Shown piece after piece: positions 58,148 to 64,000 of a stretch of DNA of 64,000 nt. Below the pieces are notes generated by a model, which saw only the letters and a list, made by a program, of their open reading frames with translations, was not told the origin of the DNA and made no database searches. The position numbers and the translations under genes were made by a program. The DNA comes from Xylogone sp. PMI_703 (taxonomy: Eukaryota > Ascomycota > Leotiomycetes): positions 1,116,001 through 1,180,000 of the forward strand of contig JAJTUQ010000001.1 of NCBI GenBank assembly GCA_021399445.1, given 5' to 3'. The stretch's first letter is position 1, and every line of letters begins with the position of its first letter.

Positions 58148-60313
58148 TTTTAATGCGATGTGAGTATTGATGTCTTTATTATGAGCGGGGAACAAAATGA
58201 AGATAAGAGGCTCTCCTAAAATGGGGAACAGGACGGCTTTTAAATTGGCAAGATTAGCCAATCGCAAATCGGCTAACGCGGATTCTAAGAAGCAGCCAAT
58301 TCAGGGGCTTTGTGACGTGATGGGTATCCCTAAGAATGCTACTATTGTATAGAAAATATTCAGAATATACATTGTACTGGCCCAATTACTGAAGATCACT
58401 TGTAATTCCTTTTCTCTATCCATTGCTATCCCCTTCGCCGGTGGACATGGCTCAAACTTGTACAATGTAATAGGCTTATTGCTGGCAATTAATTAGCCAA
58501 CACTTCCCTAAGCTGACTATAAAATGAGCTAAATTTTGATAATCAAAAACTCTGTGTAATGTGTGGGCCTGTATAATGAAATTCACTAGTATTATCAAAA
58601 GAATTCTATCATAGAAGTCGTCACTGTGAGCCATTTACACCTGCCAAAGGGATACTTTAGATTTGATTTTCTTTGGCGACCCTTTATTACCCCGCAGAGG
58701 GGTAATTGTGCATTTCAGGATCTTTATGCACAACATGTACAAATGTTGTCCCACCAAGCTAAAAGCGGGAGCGGGGATCCCGGCTCACACAGACCTACGC
58801 CAAATCCTTCCAATGCTCCTACATGGGAAGAGAACCGAGTGGGCTCTTGGATATTCTTCGATGTATCTACCATACTTCGTCATGGGATCTCTCCTTCATG
58901 AGTTATACTTATAGAGTATAGGTATCCTTCTTGACATAGCCATGACAGGCCAGGTTATATTGATTAAATTATATACGGCTTGCTAGAGTTTGTAAAAATA
59001 TCTGCTTACTGATTGTGATTCCAGAATAATCACCTCTTTCTGAGAACTAGAGGAAATCTTCAGAAACCTGCTCAGCAGACAGAAGTCGCATAATTTGTTT
59101 CCCACTATTAGCACAGCGTCGGTACATATCTCGGCTCTCCACATCTATATGCTCCCTTCGATCCAGAACATTTGCACTTGGAAGAGGTGCTAACGACGAG
59201 TCCAAGTCTCTATTTGCTTAGGTAAAAGAGAAAGATTTAAAGCCCTGATTGGTACATGATATCCGTCTCCTAAAAAGCACTTTCCATTCAGTCAAAGTAG
59301 GAAACAAGCAAAATCCCGCTATTGCTCCGCATCCCAGGATAATCGGAAGATATCGATCTCATAATCTTTGTGTTACTTACCCTCGGCTCGAAATTTGTTG
59401 ATGTAAGCTTTAAAGCTCTCTAGAGCTTTTATGTTTTCGTTCGATCTAGAATGGTTTCCAAAAAGTGAATGTGAAACGAAGCTTGCGACAATACAGCTTA
59501 ATAAGCTCCTGGTATTCCCCTCAGCCAGTAAAAGCCATGAGCTTCTGTTTCTCTGGATGATAAGCACTTCTTCAAGCAACATAGATGCTTCCCAAGCACG
59601 GCTGAGCCACCGCAATCGGCTATCGCTTAGTATAAATTTGAGAAAATGATGGAGCCCCCTCTGGAAAGGTAAGTAAAATCTCCTCCAGGTAGCTCTGGCT
59701 GGTACATTTCCCATGGGGGACAAGAGTAGTCCTAGAAAGTCCATAGGTGTATGGCTTTAGATCACGGCAAGGTCCCTTCGTTGTGGAGGTTGGTAGACTC
59801 GCCGGGGGTTGCCTTGTATTGAATTTTCATTCGTATAGAGAGCTGCTCGTGTACCACGTGGTTGCGACTTGCTTGCGGAATGAGTAAGATGGAATATGCT
59901 ACCTTATAGATCCTGGAAAATGAAAGAATTGAGACACCTGACAGCCCCCTCCCAGGCCATAGCATTTGGTAGCTCATTCTGACCTTGATGGGTAGAGCTG
60001 ATGCCTTCATCTAGATATTTTAGATGAGTATGGAAAATAGTAACTTTGTGCATGAATGGCGTACTCAAATAGGTTGAATTCGAAGAAAGTGAATCGGTAA
60101 GGCCTGGTGAATATTGCAGTTCATGCTGCAATTATGTACTTGCTATTTGGGAAGTGTATTTAATTGAATTTAGTGATACCGATTGCACAAATCATTCACC
60201 CACATGGGTTTTGTATTTCGAGCATACGATTGTTCTAAATGAATACCTCTCATTCACCAGTTGGTAAAAGGTTCTCTTCATCTATCTTGATTAGGTTTTG
60301 CAATCAGTGAATT
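58148..60313. other. 2.2-kb intergenic region with uncertain frames
   Basis: AT-rich. A 123-codon ATG frame on the minus strand (59744-59373) is the longest; it is Leu/Ser/Arg-rich and I recognise no family. Plus-strand frames at 58626-58914 overlap in two phases. These may be relics, but I cannot support a gene. Confidence 0.4.
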
Positions 60314-61150
60314 TCAACCTTCTAAGAAGACACCTCCCAGTTCATTTTGGGCATCCAGCTTCCTCCTCGAATGTGATTCAAAACCGCCCAACACAAGATC
60401 AGTTAGCACCACGCCTTGCTCGGCAACAAGCTTCCTAAGCTCATCTTCGCCATCACCTGGGTATCGTATATATATGGTTGATTGTGGCCGATCCTTCACG
60501 GGATTAACGTTACTCACGGGAAAAGCTACCACATTGGGTATCTGAGCGGAGTCGTCGATGTTCAGGATAGCTGGATATGATTTCACCAGCTCTATGAAAC
60601 GATCCTTGGGCAGAATTATAGTCAAACTCTTGACGCCGTATGTTTTACTTGGATGCTCAACATTTTCAGGGGCACTTGGCACTCTCAATTTTCGTGATGT
60701 GACATCGTGGCAGAAGAATGGCAATTGTCCTCTCTTGACGTCGTTTGGAAATGTGACTTCCCACTTCAACTCCTGTCCATCATCTCGCTTTCTTCCACCT
60801 GCTTTTGGTGGAGCATAACTGGCGGAGCCTTCTGACCCTGCAAGTCTCTTGCTCAATTTCTCATAATGAGTACCTGCATCTTCGTCCGTAGTGAAAGCAA
60901 AGTCTATGATTCCAAGATTCTTTTGTCCCCACCAGTGTCCTTCCTTATTCCTGGGATCATCATTGACAAATGCGATTAATTCTAGGTAGGCTCCGTCTTG
61001 GAATGTGATGAGTTTATTCGCTGTCTTTCCATCGGCATGAACCCCGCCTGGAGTCACTGAGAAGTCCTTAGTAAGCCATGCTGGAGGATTGACTATGTCC
61101 TTGTAAGGTACCAAAATAATGATGTGATCTAGACAGGCTGTCTTTGACAT
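60314..61150 (-). CDS. Glyoxalase-like domain protein (Glyoxalase_3 type)
   Basis: A single exon, 278 aa, ATG at 61150-61148. It opens with L-D-H-I-I-I-L-V-P, the first strand of a vicinal-oxygen-chelate module with its metal-ligand-type His. F-S-V-T-P-G-G-V-H-A-D-G-K-T-A-N and Y-L-E-L-I-A-F follow. G-I-I-D-F-A-F-T-T comes next, and a second half includes F-F-C-H-D-V-T-S-R and Y-G-V-K-S-L-T-I. These match the Glyoxalase_3 family, common in fungi and without a defined substrate. No signal peptide. Confidence 0.85.
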   Translation of the reverse strand: MSKTACLDHIIILVPYKDIVNPPAWLTKDFSVTPGGVHADGKTANKLITFQDGAYLELIAFVNDDPRNKEGHWWGQKNLGIIDFAFTTDEDAGTHYEKLSKRLAGSEGSASYAPPKAGGRKRDDGQELKWEVTFPNDVKRGQLPFFCHDVTSRKLRVPSAPENVEHPSKTYGVKSLTIILPKDRFIELVKSYPAILNIDDSAQIPNVVAFPVSNVNPVKDRPQSTIYIRYPGDGEDELRKLVAEQGVVLTDLVLGGFESHSRRKLDAQNELGGVFLEG

Positions 61151-62132
61151 GATGCAATGTATTATGATTTACAATGGGAGATTAGATTTGAATTAGTCGG
61201 TTGACTTTGAGAGCTGGGCACTAACAATCAGGTAATTTGTCAAATGACGCCATATACCACATAAACTATGAATTGTGGATTGGCTTGATTGATTGGTGGT
61301 CGCTTTAGACACTCCACGATTAATAATAATTGTGATCTAGGCACTAGCACTTAGCCAAAGTCAGTAGCCATCGTTAACTAGCTCTAGGTCCTATAGGCTA
61401 CATACTCCATGTTTTTGTATAGCAGCATCTACATCCTACTCACTGTTACCAAGTGGCAGCTATAAATATGCATATTTATAGCCAAGCAGGACATTTCGCC
61501 ATTAGAAGATACGTGTGGAAATCGTTTAGGAAAGATGAGTCAACTCGGATAGCTTTGTGGTCTGGCCTGGTCGATATTTGAGTTAACCGCAAATACAGAA
61601 TTGCATAGTGACTCTCGCTGGTACTAGTTCCCATTTTAGGGAGGAGGACCCAGCCCAGTGAGCCATGTGGCAAATAGACCATTAAAAGCTGCCCTCCGTA
61701 CCGTGGGATATAGCCTTTTAGAGCTTGCCTGGAACCCCTGAATTCCTGGCAGAGCTGTCAGGACCCTGGAGACAAACCACCAGACAGAGTGGTAGGCGCT
61801 AATAGTGGAAATGCTATGTCATAAAGGAGTCGTAAAATTTCTGCTCACTCCCAGTCCGTGGTTCAGTCTGATTCACGATAGTGTAGCCTAAAATCTCTAT
61901 TTAGACCAAAAACAGCCTAATCAGTCCAGATCATCACGAAGCTTATATATTCCGATGATTACTCCCAATACTTCTTATTTTATTCTCCCAGGGGACGAGA
62001 GAGGGAAAATAAAAAGAATACAAAAAAATACCAAAAAAATCAAAAAATCAAAACCACGCATCTAGACCTACACTGAGGGAGAGGAGAAACATACTGCTCA
62101 CGCCGAGAGATAGGGAGGAGACAAACCACAAA
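61151..62132. other. Divergent intergenic region
   Basis: Upstream sequences of the Glyoxalase_3 gene (minus) and the F-box gene (plus). An A-rich leader (about 62005-62060) precedes the F-box ATG. No gene was seen. Confidence 0.5.
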
Positions 62133-63503
62133 ATGACTTACGCCAAACCTCGTCTTTGTAGAATCTCGCCGAAAGAACTATGGGTACATTATATCTCGAA
62201 ATCATGTCGTCTGAGGAGACAGTCGACTACAAAGCAGCCAACTGCAGAGCAACCGGCTACAAAGCAGCCAAGTACAGAGCAATCAGCTCAAAAGCAATCC
62301 CTTACTGTCTCGCCAGTTAGAGTACATACTTCCACATCTCCTACAACTTCAACTTCTCCCTCTATCGTCTCGCCGGTTAGGGGACATGTTTCTGCATCCC
62401 CTACAACTCCAACTACTCCCTCTAATCCTCACCCGACACGATTACTTGACTTACCCGTCGACATCATCATCTGCATAGCAGATCATTTACCACCGCAATC
62501 CGCAGCTCTCTTCGCCTATGTCTGTAAGCAAGCCTCTAAACAGTTCCGCCTGGCAATAGGGAGCCGATACGATCGAAAATTGAGGAAACAAAAGAAGCAC
62601 GAGAAATTTTGTGAATATTTGGAAATCATAGGCCGTGAAATGCCGGGGAAAATTGCCTGCTGTCATTGTAAAATGTACCATGACATCGCCGAGGCTAAAG
62701 CTCACCTGCCCAACCATCGAACCATATGCTCCTTTAGCAATGACTTGTCACTCGAACATTATAGGGCATGTGAAATCTGGGATTCTGGCAACCAGGTAAA
62801 TTACTTCTTGTCTAAGGGCTTCAGCACCGTCATCTTCCGTATGGCTATGAAACAATACCGGGAAGGAAGGGAGTTTGAGCATCTTTTTGCATTATTATCG
62901 GAGACTTCAGAGCAGATAGCAGCTAGTGGCTGTTGCGAATATACCTCAAAGCGATTCCGAATTGAGAATGGCAGACTGATATTACGTGAATTGAACATTT
63001 ACTATTTCCCGTTAGTAATTGAAGATTTGAGAAATGGTCCATTGTATATAACTGGTGCCAAATGTCCGCACGGCTCCGTGTGTGGGAAATGGAACCCAGC
63101 TCGTAACACCATTGGGAATTTTGTGGGGAGGTTTGGTCAAGTACAGCGGTGCAAAGATTGTCACAAGGACTTCCGTGTCGACATGAAGCAGATACCCGAG
63201 AGCAAAGATAAGTGTGGAACCTGCATGGTTCTAGTCACATCCTGGAAAGACCTAGGAGAAGGGGTGCTTTGCAATGACCCCGTGTTTCTCTCTCACATTC
63301 GATACAAAGACCACCTGCAACATCGTCAGATCAACCACACTTGTCACCAGCTTGGGTCAATCGCCGAAGCCTTTGAGCACAGCGAGAGCTTTGAGGTCGA
63401 TCGCATCGTGAAAGGGGAACTTTTGGACCGGTTACATGCCAAAGCCACGTCTGGAGCTTGGACGCAGGCTTATAAAGCGCATGGATTATTTGGGAGATCG
63501 TGA
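62133..63503 (+). CDS. F-box protein with tandem-repeat N-terminus and Cys pairs
   Basis: A single exon, 456 aa. The first about 100 residues are low complexity, built from two tandem repeats: T-K-Q-P-T-A-E-Q-P-A units, then two S-P-V-R-V-H/S-P-V-R-G-H units. The F-box is at about 102-140 (L-L-D-L-P-V-D-I-I-I-C-I-A-D-H-L). A C-C-H-C pair near 172 and paired Cys near 345-370 (R-C-K-D-C-H, K-C-G-T-C) could bind zinc. The layout is that of a large family of uncharacterised ascomycete F-box proteins. By analogy it would recruit substrates to an SCF ubiquitin ligase; the target is unknown. Confidence 0.8.
   Translation: MTYAKPRLCRISPKELWVHYISKSCRLRRQSTTKQPTAEQPATKQPSTEQSAQKQSLTVSPVRVHTSTSPTTSTSPSIVSPVRGHVSASPTTPTTPSNPHPTRLLDLPVDIIICIADHLPPQSAALFAYVCKQASKQFRLAIGSRYDRKLRKQKKHEKFCEYLEIIGREMPGKIACCHCKMYHDIAEAKAHLPNHRTICSFSNDLSLEHYRACEIWDSGNQVNYFLSKGFSTVIFRMAMKQYREGREFEHLFALLSETSEQIAASGCCEYTSKRFRIENGRLILRELNIYYFPLVIEDLRNGPLYITGAKCPHGSVCGKWNPARNTIGNFVGRFGQVQRCKDCHKDFRVDMKQIPESKDKCGTCMVLVTSWKDLGEGVLCNDPVFLSHIRYKDHLQHRQINHTCHQLGSIAEAFEHSESFEVDRIVKGELLDRLHAKATSGAWTQAYKAHGLFGRS
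62227..62300 (+). repeat. Coding tandem repeat, 30-bp period
   Basis: Two near-identical 30-bp units (62227-62256 and 62257-62286) beginning CTACAAAGCAGCCAA, plus a partial third, encode K-Q-P-x-x-E-Q decapeptides in the F-box protein. Confidence 0.8.
62307..62426 (+). repeat. Coding tandem duplication, 60-bp period
   Basis: Units 62307-62366 and 62367-62426, each starting GTCTCGCC, encode two 20-residue Ser/Thr/Pro units in the F-box protein. In-frame length change by whole units is expected between strains. Confidence 0.8.
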
Positions 63504-64000
63504 GAGTAAGTCTGGAAAGGATAGGAGGGCAGCAGAGAGAACCCGCAGTGGGCACAGTCAAAGAGAGAAGAGGCGTCATCAGCTATTATTACCAGTACAG
63601 AACGATTCATGGGCTACAGTATTAATTAGTTATTACTAGCGCACCGTTGCGCCCCAAATTGTCCCGTCATTGGAGGATTTCAGGAAGCAGGATAGGATGG
63701 GATAGGATAGAATAGGATACGATTAGATTTAGAGTCGCAATAATAATGGTTAGATAGCCTCTCACTACTTACGACAATCTTGACCTGCGTATAAAAACGA
63801 TAGCTCTGCATATATTGACAAGGCCCTTGGCAGACGCGTCCCAGGAATGGAGACTGCAGGGTGAGCAGAAGACTACAGTGCATGAATGAACTGGACTGGA
63901 CAGCCTCGCCTTCGAAGCCACGTTCTTTTCTTCCTTTGTATTAATTACTCTATGCGGCGATCACACATACTGAATACAGAACAACTACTTATACCGTTTC
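63504..64000. other. 3' flank of the F-box gene, no gene seen
   Basis: Non-coding as far as I can tell. It contains an imperfect 10-bp repeat of the type GATAGGATGG at 63691-63720 (three units). Confidence 0.5.

Noticed and set aside
59373..59744. A 123-codon ATG frame on the minus strand
   Set aside because: Composition and context do not distinguish it from chance; no recognisable domain.
1..64000. tRNA, 5S rRNA, CRISPR, transposon ends
   Set aside because: No cloverleaf-type box A/B pair, repeat-spacer array, transposase motif or long terminal repeat was recognised by eye. A tRNAscan and a repeat search would be decisive.

Overview
The window comes from a filamentous ascomycete (Pezizomycotina). 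It shows short GT-AG introns (mostly 41-95 nt) with CTAAC/CTAAT branch sites, one gene per promoter and no operons. It also has fungus-restricted families: an ApsB/Mto1-type microtubule organiser, a CBM1-GH5 cellulase, GT90, a DUF6594 protein, a HET-type relic, STAND-type N-terminal domains and a GPI cupredoxin. A member of Leotiomycetes is my guess from overall look only. No CRISPR array, bacterial operon, intact transposon or convincing tRNA/rRNA gene was seen.

Layout: 0-6.2 kb holds the 5' part of a membrane-anchored glycosyltransferase, a relic of a HET-type incompatibility protein, and an 895-aa protein with a STAND-type N-terminal domain, a ubiquitin-like domain, a TPR-like segment and a C2H2 finger. 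7.3-13.7 kb holds a secreted endoglucanase, an Ldh_2-type oxidoreductase, an APH-type kinase-like protein, a DUF1223 protein and a possible 66-aa gene. 15-17 kb is a GT90 glycosyltransferase, followed by a 3.6-kb gene-free stretch. 20.7-28.5 kb holds a four-TM protein, a 78-aa three-exon gene and the 1533-aa Mto1/ApsB orthologue. 29.2-32.4 kb holds a second STAND-N-type protein and a pseudogene broken by TGA.

34-49 kb is a housekeeping block: GPI cupredoxin, mitochondrial transcription factor Mtf1, AMSH-type deubiquitinase, Dur3 urea transporter, mitochondrial GatB and a DUF6594 membrane protein. 49.2-64 kb is gene-poor and partly decayed. It holds a PD-(D/E)XK-like protein, a pseudogene with an in-frame TAA and a probable frameshift, a short segment resembling part of it, an SDR with four exons, a Glyoxalase_3 protein and an F-box protein with internal tandem repeats.

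The genes are not one pathway. Themes are plant cell-wall breakdown (CBM1-GH5), glycan transfer (two glycosyltransferases), mitochondrial gene expression (Mtf1, GatB) and a scatter of self/non-self-recognition-type genes and relics (2.3-6.2 kb and 29.2-32.4 kb). The least described material is the STAND-N/ubiquitin-like/TPR/zinc-finger protein and the decayed paralogue block at 53.7-56.7 kb. Exon borders below were placed by hand from splice consensus and reading phase. All multi-exon totals given are multiples of three.
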